A DNA stretch of 29,887 nucleotides. Source: Saccoglossus kowalevskii. Lineage: Eukaryota; Hemichordata; Enteropneusta; Harrimaniidae. The translations under genes and the position numbers were made by a program. Numbering within the stretch: the first letter of the stretch is position 1; the number at the start of each line of letters is the position of its first letter. The notes under the pieces were generated by a model that did not search any database, had not been told where the DNA came from, and saw only the letters and a program-made list of their open reading frames with translations. The stretch spans positions 66,097 to 95,983 of the forward strand of contig NW_003152751.1 in the NCBI RefSeq assembly GCF_000003605.2. The letters are read 5' to 3'. This document shows, one piece after another, positions 11,695 to 21,100 of the stretch.

Positions 11695-11743
11695 ATGGAG
11701 TCTTTACAACTGTTACGTTTGCTGTGCATCTTCACTATTATAG
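11695..11743 (+). CDS. VWD-gene exon 1: signal peptide
   Basis: Starts at an ATG and encodes MESLQLLRLLCIFTII, a typical hydrophobic secretion signal. It ends in phase 1 at the donor ATAG|gtaggt. The upstream acceptor-like tract (AG at 11687-11688) suggests that the exon begins at 11689 after a 5' UTR intron. Confidence 0.75.
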
Positions 11744-14700
11744 GTAGGTTGGCATCATGTGATTTCTATCAGTTATAATTGATCGCATTGATGTAATACT
11801 CAAAATAAATTTTAGAGAATGCGTTAATACGACATTTGGTGTTACAGTGTCCTTAGTTATAGAATATTGTAACATTGTGTTCAAGATTTATCCCAATATT
11901 TGAGCAATATACAGGTGTGAATTCTCTATTTTTGATTTCCCCCTATTATTAGGGATTGTTAATGGAGCGTAGGATGCTTGTTCTGTAACCTGTGGTGGTG
12001 GTACTCAAACTAAGTTGTGTGCAACACCACCATGCCCGATTCGATCATGTATGACAATCGATTGTCCGCTTGAGATAGGTAAGTGATTGCCTAATATGAA
12101 CAACAGCCATTGCGAATTGTTTTAAAACTAATTTGTTGTCTATCAATATTGCGTTTATTGCATGTCTGGGGTATATGAATATGCCTTTTTACAGATTACA
12201 AACACGAAGGATGCTGGAAAGAAACAACTCAAGTCACGTTATTAGAAGGAGGTGGTAATCCATATCTGGATCCTACTGATAAAGTCAGGGTGAGTATAAA
12301 CTATATATACATATATATTTAGCTATATGCGGGAATCTTCATTAAACCAACAGTTTTGAATTTGCATATATCACTAATTTCTTACCCGGCATGTTTCTTC
12401 TTATTGAACTCGATTAATCAAGAAGCAGTGTAGAGACCTGCTCTGGGGGAAATTTAGCCAACATGAAGTCCGAAAACGGGGACTTATAATTCGGTCTCCG
12501 TGCGTCCGTGCGTCCGTGCATCCGTCCGGAGTCATATCTCAGAATCCCTTGACCGATTCCGTTCATCCTTTGCATGTGCTAGTACTTTAAGTGGGACATA
12601 TCCACATGCAGTTGTTTAGCGATTCGATTCAAAATGGCCGACTGGCAGCTATCTTGTTTTTCAAAAGAGTTGTATTTTGGACATGCTTTGTCAGTTCAGT
12701 TTTCATTCAAACTTGGAACATAGATTATACATGTTAGGATACATGTCCATGACGATTTATTTCACAATTGGATCAAAGATGGCTGACTGGCAGCCATCTT
12801 GTTTTTTTGAAAATGTCGTATTTTGGACATGCTTTGTCAGTTTTCATTCAAATTTAGATACATGTCCCCGACCGTCCGTGATTTACTGAGTCTGTCCGTG
12901 TGTCCGTCCGTCTGCGTGTCAGTCTATTGAGAGTCATATTTTAGAATCATGTGGACCGATTCTGTTCATTCTTTGCATGTGCCTAGTACCTTATGTGGGA
13001 CATATGCATATGCTGTTGTTTTGTACATAGATTATACATGTTAGGATACATGTCCATGACGATTTATTTCACAATTGGATCAAAGATGGCCGACTGGCAG
13101 CCATCTTGTTTTTTAAAAATGTCGTATTTTGGACATGCTTTGTCAGTTTTCATTCAAATTTAGATACATGTCCCCGACCGTCCGTGATTTCCTGAGTCTG
13201 TCCGTCCGTCCGTGTGTCCGTCCGTGTGTGTGTCAGTCTATCGAGAGTCATATTTCAGAATCCTGTGGACCGATTCTTCATTCTTTGCATGTTCCTAGTA
13301 CCTTATGTGGGACATATTCACATGCAGTTGTTTGGTACATAGATTATACATGTTAGGATACATGTCCATGACGATTTATTTCGCAATTGGATCAAAGATG
13401 GTCGACTGGCAGGCATCTTGTTTTTTTATGACGTGCTCTGTCAGTTTTCATTCAAATTTGGCACATACATGTACTTTATACATGTTAGAATACATGTCCA
13501 TGACAATTTGTTTCAAAATCTGGTCAAGGATGGCCGATTGACAGCCATCTAACTTTTTGGCCTTACTACTATATTTCCACAATTTATGTACCATTTTCAT
13601 TCGTATTTGGCACATAGATCATACATATCAGTGTGTTTCATAATCAGGTCAAAGATGGCCGAATAACGGCTGTTTTTTTGGCCATATTACTACTACATGG
13701 AACACGTGTTTTGATGTAAATAAACAATCTGTTGTATACGCCACTTGGACCTCAAGTTTCAAAGACACGCTCGCGACAACTCCTTCGCTTTAATGTGACG
13801 AGCACAAAGAGAACTTTCAAAAATTTAACTTGGACTGTGTCATTGTAATGACTTGTGTTTATTGATTGCGTTGTGATATGAAATGACTCCACACTGTTAA
13901 TATTACAGAGTTGTGCAAGGGCAGCATATGATGAAGGATACACGTATTTTGTGTTTCTTGACGGCAAGTGTAATGCTGCATCAACGCCCGATGACTACAA
14001 TGGTGGCGGGACATCTGGTCGTTGCCGATTTGGAAAGGGAACACTAAACAAGATGGACGTATACAGGATTCATGGTAATAACTACGGATAATTGGATGGT
14101 TGAAATATTCTGCTTTGCACACTTTGTGTACTTAGCAGATAAATCCTGCCCTGATTGGTTTATGCACTTTTTACTTTACTTATATTTATTCGATGATATT
14201 TCCGTCAAGTAATTATAAATATGCAATGAAACTGTGCAATCCATGAATAATTGAAACCATTACATTTTGCGAGTCTAATTAGATGTTAAAAATTACGTCG
14301 GTGGCGATGCTAATAGCAGTGACGTATATGTCACTTTAAAGTCATCTCAGTCATCACCTACCATACTACAGCTCAAATGTAATGACGTATTGACTGACTA
14401 TTGTGTCTTGTGCAATTGTTATTATCCGTCGTTATTATTGACTGACTATTGTTTCTTGTGCAATTGTTATTATCCGTATTTATTATTGACTGACTATAGT
14501 GTCTTGTGCAATTGTTATTATAGACTGGGAGTGTCCGACTGGTTCTGATTATGGATTTTGTAGATTGCCACATATTCGAACGCCTATTTCAGGCCGTGTC
14601 TGTACCCATGCGGACGATTGTTTCGAGGTGGGCGGGGAGCCGCTTGATCCAGTTATTATTTGCTGTAAAAAGGGTGAGTTGATAATTGGCAAAATCAATA

Positions 14701-17700
14701 TTTTGTAATTCTTATTCCAACACGACGTTCACTTTATTGAATAGATTTATAGTGCAATTTAACCAAATTATGATTGTCGTTTTCTGTGTTATATTTTGCC
14801 AGTGTTCTGCAAAGACGTATGTGGACAAAAAATCGTTCACCGCAACTGCTGGTGTGACGACAAATGCATAGAACATGGCGATTGCTGCCCAGAGTATATG
14901 GACGATTGCTCAGGTAAAATTGCGTTAAAATGTATCATTACATCAGTATCATAAAGAAACTGCAAATGATATGTTTTAGGATTGATTATTGGCACTTATA
15001 TGGATGTACCGTCCTATTTCTTTTCGAATAATACCTTCACAATGTTTAAACATGTCATTCTCCAATTTATTATATTTTATGATAATGATGAATATATAAA
15101 TTATGTAACGAATCCCATATACAATTATAAAGTTGAGTGGTGGATCACAACTCAGTACGCATTCTCATATTTTGTGATTGAAGCATGTCTTACCAGGATG
15201 AGTAATATGACATATTATTACAGGTAAAGACACGTGCAGTGGTGTCGGAGATCCGCATTATACGTCTTTCGACAACAAATATTACCACTTCCAGGGGAAA
15301 TGTGAATACACATTGTTAAGTACCCAATGTCCACTTTCACCCTATGATTTTCAAATTATTGGTATAAATCAACCATGGGGCGCATCTGCTGCAACCACGA
15401 CGAAGGAGGTCAGGCTGCTGTTTAATGACCATGTACGTAACTAACTGGCATACCACTGATTTTACATAGATTGAAATATTGGTTTCGCATGTCCTTATTG
15501 TTTTTAATAAAACTCATTTGCTAATCATAGCTTTCACATTCAAAACATTATATTTCAAAACATTCATTTCATTATATAGAATATACTATTGAAGCAAGGA
15601 AAGCAAATAATATTGAATGGAGTCGTAGTCTTGCCACCTGTTACAGTGTCACCTTATACAACAATAACATTAGCTGGATCTTATTTGGTAAGTTGATTTG
15701 AGACATTATATCCTAGTGTATCGTGAGTGAACGTGTATGATTTAGTCATCAATTGATTCGTTATTTATCCTTATACTGTCAGATCGTAACAACTGGTTAT
15801 GGAATAAAAATTAGATGGGACGGAGTGTACAGAGTTTACGTAGATGTATCAAGTGCGCATAGTGGAAAAGTATGCGGTCTATGCGGAAACTTTAATGGTA
15901 ACATTGGAGACGAGTTTATACAGCCAGATGGTACCCAGGTCAGAGTTATAGAAATTGTCTCTGTTATTACTTACAACAATACGTATATACATGTATATTA
16001 TAGTCGTTTGTATACAGTTTTTTCTTCACAGTATATTACAACTATGGTAAGGATTTTCATTTGCAAGTTACTTTTACGAAAAATATATAAGTTATAGTAG
16101 TGATTTATATTCCTACCAGGTTACAAATGTTAATGTCTTTGGAGATAGTTGGGCAGCGGCCGCAAATTGTGTCCCTACAAAAAAACGATCCATCGAAGAA
16201 GATTTACCACCACGTGGTTTAGCTGAAGATGCTAAAGAACTATGTGATTCGTTGTTCAACTCAGGTATGGTCCACATTCAATGTGGTAATTTTCACTGTG
16301 GGCTGGATATGTTTGATTTTGTCAATTTTTTCATGGGAATATTCTATTTTTGTGAAGGTTTAATGCGTATATGCACATGCCTAGCAACGAGTTTGTGTTG
16401 TATACTTTTAGTTTAAATATGTGTATGTGGCTACATTGTGATTGAATGTTAAGTGAACAACGCATGCTAATAGTAGGTAGTCCTCTGCCGTATTTTGGAC
16501 AAATATTGGATTAATCCCATGGGCGAGGGGTATCATCAAGATCTCGTGTTCAAGGTGAAAAAGGTTATTTAAGATGCGTGTCTGGGAAGGAGTCGTTAAA
16601 TCTGGCACCGGTATGCCCTCGTATGAACCATGATTGTTATTTAGATATCTTCATCGTCTTATATTACACTCTGTATTTTACTACAGGAAATATACCGAGT
16701 TGTGTGAACACTGTTGATCCGGCAAATTATCATTTTTCCTGTGAGATGGACGTTGAACTCTCACTTCCCGTTGTAACTGGAGGATGTGCTGTTGTGGCAG
16801 ATTATGTGACGCAATGTATAAATGAAGGTTTGACAATTGGAGACTGGCGGACCGGAACCGTATGTGGTAAGTTTGACGAGCTAATGTTGTATAACATTGC
16901 AATCCACAAGTAAAATGATCTCCCAGTGACGAAAAAGTATCACGTGTGTTTCTATAAATGCGGAGCTTTTATGGTAATATATCACTCACATTTACATGGC
17001 TCGTCTATATCCTAAGAAATATGTAATGAATATGTTGATATTTATCTACCACCATTTTGTTCGGGGTGTTTATTGATCAACAATTATGATGATAGACGCC
17101 AATAGCCCACGAGATCTCATTTAGAGTGAGAGAATCACGTGACTTGCTGGGATAATATTTCAGTGGCAAAAACTGGCCTCGCGGCCCTCTCACTCTAAAC
17201 GAGATCTCGGTGGCCATTATCTAAGGTCTGTTCGTTTCTTTTTTGTCAGAGGTCGAATGTCCACCTGGTATGACATATACCCCATGTGGACCAGAATGCC
17301 CTGCGTCTTGTTTGGATCCTTATCCCATTGGGTCATGTACTGAGCTGTGCACTGAAGGTTGTTTCTGTGAAGAAGGTCTCGTCTTAGACGAAGGTGGAAT
17401 ATGCATTGAAAAAGCTGATTGTGGTTGTTATTATCTGGGGAACCTATACAGGGTAATGTATACAGGCCTGTTTTATCATAAGAGCAACTGTGATATCTGT
17501 GGTGTTTTACTGTTTTAGCTACGCTGTGCGATTCACACCATACGATATAACGTATTGTTAATTTTAAAACTTTCTATGACAACAGACTCGTGAAATTCCA
17601 TTCGTAAATTATAGATAATCGAAATTTGAACAATTGATAATTTTTTCGATACTTCATCGAAATCCTCCGCTAATTTAAGTTATTCAATCAGTAGTTTATC

Positions 17701-18043
17701 AAATCAAATCAAAGTACGGTCTATGTGCCTCCGACGCTATCACTGGTCTTGGTTTTTTCCGTTTAATGGCCGGCCACTTTCTCAGAGACATTTTCTTGTT
17801 TTTTCGCTGATACTGCTGTACATATGAACACCAGATGTGATGTGTGGTATTTGTTATCGCGTTATGAGCCCGAAAAATATCAAAACTTGTTCTCGCAATA
17901 CTGCATGTATTTCTGGTATTATCCTTGTTTAACCTCTAATTATTTCAATTTGAAGAAAAAAAATAAAATGTTAATAGATAATTTCATTTTTTATTTTCAG
18001 TTTGGTGAGGTATTACCTATGATGATTCCGTGTTGTTGTAATA
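11695..18043 (+). CDS. Secreted modular VWD/C8/TIL protein with TSR and somatomedin B modules (partial, 13 exons)
   Basis: Thirteen exons with GT/AG borders and compatible phases join into about 580 codons (1741 bases). Order by residue: signal peptide 1-16; short thrombospondin-type repeat to 58; WSC-like GCWKE domain 59-145; six-cysteine module to 195; somatomedin B 196-232; VWD 233-about 405 (GDPHY start, CGLCGNFNG motif, FGDSW end); C8 to about 498; TIL and a CGCYYLG stretch to 566 and beyond. Such proteins act outside the cell as matrix, mucus or adhesion components; what this one binds is not known. Oddities: exon 2 holds an in-frame TAG (11970-11972), and the gene disappears into the gap at 18171 with no later exon found. 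It could be a live gene with a sequencing error or an exon-skipped form, or a recent pseudogene. The exon model is strong; the function is only a family-level inference. Confidence 0.8.
11953..12078 (+). CDS. VWD-gene exon 2: short thrombospondin type 1 repeat with an in-frame stop
   Basis: Acceptor ttattag|GG and donor GATAG|gtaagt; 126 bases, phase 1 to 1. It encodes DACSVTCGGGTQTKLCATPP, then CPIRSCMTIDCP, a six-cysteine abbreviated TSR. The codon three residues before the first cysteine, where TSRs usually have tryptophan, is TAG (11970-11972) instead of TGG. Removing the exon keeps the downstream frame. Confidence 0.7.
12195..12289 (+). CDS. VWD-gene exon 3: first half of a WSC-like GCWKE domain
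   Basis: Acceptor tttttacag|AT, donor AGG|gtgagt, phase 1 to 0. It encodes DYKHEGCWKETT, then TLLEGGGNPYLDPTDKVR. The Y-x3-GCWK-D/E start followed by LEG and LD resembles a cysteine-rich domain common in marine invertebrate secreted proteins and similar to WSC. The domain name is tentative. Confidence 0.8.
12430..13690. repeat. Intronic tandem array (about 306-bp unit) with conserved hairpin
   Basis: Lies in intron 3. The block 'accgtccgtgattt' recurs at 12871 and 13177 (306-bp spacing). The stretches (gtccgtcc)n, 'gaccgattc', 'ttgcatgt', 'gtgggacat', 'acatgtccatgacgattt' and 'aagatggccgactggcag' recur in order in about three units plus two shortened ones. Each unit carries an inverted repeat AAGATGGC...GCCATCTT. 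The version at about 12775-12799 has a perfect 10-base stem and 5-base loop. Small frames through this array are repeat translations, not genes. Confidence 0.9.
13909..14074 (+). CDS. VWD-gene exon 4: second half of the WSC-like domain
   Basis: Acceptor aatattacag|AGT, donor CATG|gtaata, phase 0 to 1. It encodes SCARAAYDEGYTYFVFLDGK, continuing with C-N-A-A-S, then GGGTSGRCRFGKGTLNKMD and VYRIH. The A-x3-GY-FVF-GKC and final DVYRI pattern completes the exon 3 domain. Confidence 0.88.
14391..14523. repeat. 48-bp tandem repeat ending at the exon 5 splice acceptor
   Basis: Three units start at 14391, 14439 and 14487 (TGACTGACTA). Each continues with 'ttgtgcaattgttattat'. In the last unit the common 'attatccg' is replaced by 'attatag', and this TAG (14521-14523) is the intron 4 acceptor. 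Confidence 0.93.
14524..14673 (+). CDS. VWD-gene exon 5: six-cysteine module
   Basis: Phase 1 to 1, acceptor ttattatag|AC, donor AAGG|gtgagt. It encodes DWECPTGSDYGFCRLP, then GRVCTHADDCF, then VIICCKK. The C-x5-C and terminal CC spacing is faintly WAP-like, but residues are missing, so it is left as an unassigned cysteine-rich module. Confidence 0.82.
14803..14913 (+). CDS. VWD-gene exon 6: somatomedin B domain
   Basis: Phase 1 to 1, acceptor attttgccag|TG, donor TCAG|gtaaaa. It encodes VFCKDVCGQKIVHRNCWCDD, then KCIEHGDCCPEYMDDCS. All eight cysteines of the somatomedin B knot are present, with the hallmark GDCCP-Y. One symmetric exon equals one module, as expected for exon shuffling. Confidence 0.92.
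15224..15432 (+). CDS. VWD-gene exon 7: start of the VWD domain
   Basis: Phase 1 to 0. The donor was chosen as GACCAT|gtacgt because exon 8 begins in phase 0. It encodes DTCSGVGDPHYTSFDNKYYH, then FQGKCEYTLLS, then KEVRLLFNDH. GDPHYTSFD and FQG-CEYTL are classic VWD signatures. GDPH is also the Asp-Pro autocleavage motif described in some mucin VWD domains; cleavage here is unproven. Confidence 0.92.
15580..15687 (+). CDS. VWD-gene exon 8: middle of the VWD domain
   Basis: Phase 0 to 0, acceptor attatatag|AAT, donor TATTTG|gtaagt. It encodes NILLKQGKQIILNGVVVLPP and VTVSPYTTITLAGSYL, the VWD stretch with the usual '-V-VNG--V-LP' pattern. Confidence 0.88.
15783..15938 (+). CDS. VWD-gene exon 9: VWD domain with CGLCGNFNG
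   Basis: Phase 0 to 0, acceptor atactgtcag|ATC, donor ACCCAG|gtcaga. It encodes IVTTGYGIKIRWDG, then VYVDVSSAHSGKVCGLCGNF and NGNIGDEF. CGLCGNFNG is the CxxC-containing VWD signature linked with disulfide assembly in VWF and mucins, and the acidic residues after it match the calcium site. Confidence 0.94.
16120..16264 (+). CDS. VWD-gene exon 10: VWD end and C8 start
   Basis: Phase 0 to 1, acceptor tcctaccag|GTT, donor TCAG|gtatgg. It encodes VTNVNVFGDSWAAAANCVPT, a basic KKRS stretch, then AEDAKELCDSLFNS. FGDSW closes VWD, and LCDSLFNS opens C8. The KKRS linker is a possible proprotein-convertase site but lacks the furin P4 arginine. Confidence 0.9.
16687..16866 (+). CDS. VWD-gene exon 11: C8 domain
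   Basis: Phase 1 to 1, acceptor tttactacag|GA, donor TGTG|gtaagt. It encodes NIPSCVNTVDPANYHFSCEM, then GGCAVVADYVTQCINEGL and IGDWRTGTVC. VDP--Y---C, the C-x5-Y-x3-C spacing and W-R---C fit C8. Confidence 0.9.
17101..17219. repeat. Foldback / MITE-like inverted repeat in intron 11
   Basis: The left arm 17105-17132 (GCCCACGAGATCTC, then TTAGAGTGAGAG) is the near-perfect reverse complement of 17187-17215. The loop is 54 bases. Each arm holds the palindrome GAGATCTC. No target duplication could be fixed. It lies 31 bases before exon 12. Confidence 0.8.
17250..17452 (+). CDS. VWD-gene exon 12: TIL domain
   Basis: Phase 1 to 0, acceptor ttttgtcag|AG, donor TACAGG|gtaatg. It encodes VECPPGMTYTPCGPECPASC, then GSCTELCTEGCFCEEGLVLD and CIEKADCGCYYLGNLYR. 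The C-P-G--Y--CG--CP-SC and C-EGC-C--G---- patterns are typical of trypsin-inhibitor-like domains that follow C8. CGCYYLG begins the usual TIL-E/VWC-like extension. Confidence 0.94.
18001..18043 (+). CDS. VWD-gene exon 13: small exon, TIL extension
   Basis: A strong acceptor (tttttattttcag|TTT) and donor (AATA|gtaagt) bound 43 bases in phase 0 to 1. It encodes FGEVLPMMIPCCCN, matching the GE---P ... C-C stretch after CGCYY in this family. This is the last exon visible; the gap starts 127 bases later. Confidence 0.75.
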
Positions 18044-18170
18044 GTAAGTACTAGTATATCATAGTATTCGTATTATCGTATCTTTTAATTGAAATAAAAC
18101 AACAGATCGACAGATGAATCACGTGGGCTAATCACATTTCTATGCCAGCTTATTGAACTAATTACATGAC

Positions 18171-18502
18171 NNNNNNNNNNNNNNNNNNNNNNNNNNNNNN
18201 NNNNNNNNNNNNNNNNNNNNNNNNNNNNNNNNNNNNNNNNNNNNNNNNNNNNNNNNNNNNNNNNNNNNNNNNNNNNNNNNNNNNNNNNNNNNNNNNNNNN
18301 NNNNNNNNNNNNNNNNNNNNNNNNNNNNNNNNNNNNNNNNNNNNNNNNNNNNNNNNNNNNNNNNNNNNNNNNNNNNNNNNNNNNNNNNNNNNNNNNNNNN
18401 NNNNNNNNNNNNNNNNNNNNNNNNNNNNNNNNNNNNNNNNNNNNNNNNNNNNNNNNNNNNNNNNNNNNNNNNNNNNNNNNNNNNNNNNNNNNNNNNNNNN
18501 NN
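18171..18502. other. Assembly gap (332 N)
   Basis: A run of undetermined bases. Frames shown across it are meaningless. The sequence resumes at exactly the point where the copy at window position 1 begins, so the contig edge coincides with a repeat edge. Confidence 1.
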
Positions 18503-18998
18503 CTTATCAGCATATTATATTTCAATGAATAATTCCAGACCGACTCATGAACAGTTGAGAACAACTTTTTCGGAATATAAAAACAAAACAAAATGTATAT
18601 TTTATTGCTCTTTCATAATGTAAAATATCTTGTGTCGTTTACAATCATTTAATACAAACTCGCTTAGTAATTGAATACATTCTGCTTTTGTTACAGACGC
18701 CCTGTGTGAATAACATAGTGCTTGTATAGTTTCGATCAATGCATGGACGAAAAGTATAGTTCGAATATTAAATATACGGAAACTCTTATCATACTTATTG
18801 GATATCTGACATATGCATGAATCGCTTGACTTCTTATTAGTGTTCGTAACATAGTAATAGCAAATGTTTTAATTTATTCTTCTTATTCAAGATATAAGTA
18901 ATAAATATCTGCCCATCAGTTTTTATTGTGTTTATTCCTAACCAATTATAATTGCTGAAGCAAAAAATAGGTTAAATTTTGTTATACCTTCTCAATTT

Positions 18999-19280
18999 TT
19001 AGTCTTCGACTTCCTGTTTTCCATAAAAGTTAAAGTTGTCTGACAAAACCGTAAACGCTACACATTTCCAACTGACCCACATGATGACCAGCAACGAAAT
19101 ATTAACCCCTGACTTCAAGTGACATAGATTATTGAATCTCTTGCATGATGTCATCTCTATAAGATACAACGTGTCATACTTCTGTGATAATGCACGAGTA
19201 TTTGCACCATTTAAGAAAGCAATGTAAATTCCAAATAATATTGGTTGATTTGAAAGAGGACGGACGTTTTCTGAAAACAA
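18999..19280 (-). pseudogene. Unrecognised open frame in duplicated segment, copy B
   Basis: This corresponds to the frame at 494-883. About 85 codons are kept without a stop, but the ATG-proximal part is out of frame (one base fewer in an A run near 19292), and an extra base before the end changes the last residues to GKQEVED. No ATG is available in this frame. It is a likely relic. Confidence 0.28.
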
Positions 19281-19718
19281 ACTTGAGATAAAAAAACTAC
19301 ATTTTGCTCAAAAGTTCTGGGCTTCACGCAACAAGTGACTTGATTGGAGATGTCTTCTAAATAGATTATTACGATGGCCATCTAGAAGTATGTTCTTGTA
19401 CAAAACATCGTGGATATCCGATACCTGTCGATACACTCACTGTACTGTTTATAAGATCAGTCGTTCAGATGACAAGACAAGATGACAAGAAATATTACGA
19501 CCTCAAAATAGACAACTCAGCTAACATATGTTTTGTTTGGTAGTATATTTAGGTTTTATTGTGTATCTTTTCTAAGTAAGACGGATTCTAAAACACATTT
19601 TGAATATGTGTTCTAAGTAAAACTACTGGACAGAGTGGTCGCCCTATACATTGGCTGATTCGATTTTGGTCGTAAGCAAGGTGAACATAACGTATCAACA
19701 AACATTTGCATATTTCCA

Positions 19719-19983
19719 CAGAGGCGGCGGCAGAACATTTTCCATTGAGGGGTGAGATTTGCTCACCATCCTCACGCCGAAGCGCTACCTTACTCGGGGT
19801 CCGGGGCATGCTCCCCATTAAAAATGTTGAAATCCAAATTCTCTGAAACGCTATTTTCTGCATTTTGAGGGGTGAATTTTGTTTTACACAAAAGGTTTCA
19901 GCTTGATTATGGAGTAGCGACGCCCCAACGTTTTTTGAGGGGAGACCCTCCCTCTGCCCCCCCCCCCCTGTGCCGCCGCCACT
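19719..19983. mobile_element. MITE-like element with GC-rich terminal inverted repeats
   Basis: The left end CAGAGGCGGCGGCA and right end TGCCGCCGCCACT are inverted repeats. Flanks TTTCCA (left) and GTTCAA (right; GTTCCA in copy A) suggest a 5-6 bp target duplication. The interior resembles the 97-bp copy at 25889-25985 (GAGAT-TTCTC-CCATCC, GGCGC) but is longer. A 133-codon minus-strand frame across it is a repeat translation. Confidence 0.75.
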
Positions 19984-20433
19984 GTTCAAGCATATGTTGA
20001 CACTGACAGTTCTTATACTGGCTGTTCACGCTGTCAATCATTTCATGTTGGTCAATGTATAACTAGAAATTGATAATGATATATGGTATAAATAATGTTA
20101 ATATTGTTGGATACGTCAAATCTATTTGTTTGATTTTTGTATCATCTTATTTAATTAATACTTTACATTTCAAGAGGGGTCTGCACAATTTGATGTCATA
20201 AGAAACATTAAACAATGATAATGATCACACAAGATTTCTAAATTATATTATAGTTTGTATCCCAAATATTATTTTTAAGCTTAAAGTATGCAATTGACAG
20301 GGAAATTTTTATGTTTCATAGAAACTTTATTATAATCTGGTTGGCAATCCTTAATTTTGTCAAAATGTCAAAAAGTATACTTGAGTGCAACCGTTAGCAA
20401 TCAAAAAGTCAAAGGTCAAAGTCACACCTTGTA

Positions 20434-21050
20434 ACTTGTCACACATGTTCCTCATGCAAGTCACAATACTTGTTCAGTATAAAAAAAACACTTGGCCCAC
20501 AATTTTCCAGTACAACTAGCATGACCTAGCTACAATTTAGGGTCAAATGTCAAGGTGATATTATTAGTTTATGTATTTTTTCCAATATAACTACAAGAAG
20601 GGGAAATGATCATTGCCTTCATACTTGGCACACATATCCCTCAATGTGTTCCTTATACTTTGTTACATTTCATCAAGGTCAAGTTTGCACTATATGTGTA
20701 TGGATGTTCTCATTACAAAGATCAAAATTTCAGAATATATATTATTTATTATTATTTATTTATTTCAGACTGAGTCCATAAAAAATAACTTACAAAACAA
20801 TAAAAGAAAGGGAAATAGAGTAATATTACAGCCAGTTTTTGCTATAAACTCAAAAATTCAAATTATTCCAGTACTGCACCAACAGTGACTTCCAAGGTCT
20901 TCCACTATTAAAGTCTTCCACTATTAAAGTCACAAGTGACTTCCACTATTAAATATTACAGAGACAATGCCATTAGTAGAGGTATAAACACATTCAATAA
21001 ATAACGATACTAGCTTTCTATTAAGACAAGGGAGTGTTTGTATTCAGTTC
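20434..21050. other. Intergenic stretch with short repeats
   Basis: Contains ATTATTTATT-type low-complexity DNA (20740-20766) and a short repeat of TTCCACTATTAAAGTC (20899-20955, two full units and one partial). No gene seen. Confidence 0.5.
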
Positions 21051-21100
21051 ACAACACAACACAACACAACACAACACAACACAACACAAACACAACACAA
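21051..21100. repeat. (ACAAC)n simple repeat
   Basis: About nine pentamer units with one AAACAC irregularity near 21088. It directly follows (in minus-strand sense) the reverse-transcriptase fragment. Confidence 0.93.

Larger units (their letters stand above)
18503..20433. repeat. Duplicated segment, copy B
   Basis: The second copy of 1-1788, same orientation, beginning directly at the gap edge. It contains the nearly complete MITE-like element (19719-19983) that is truncated in copy A, and lacks a few short stretches found there. Confidence 0.85.

Noticed and set aside
12677-13541. Several plus-strand frames of 70-80 codons in intron 3
   Set aside because: They are translations of the 306-bp tandem repeat and share the same repeated peptide pieces.
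18085-18591. Open frames across the N run
   Set aside because: They are artefacts of undetermined bases.
19588-19989. 133-codon minus-strand frame, and the similar one at 1115-1378
   Set aside because: The frame runs through the MITE-like element and its flanks; the shared peptide comes from the element's GC-rich end.
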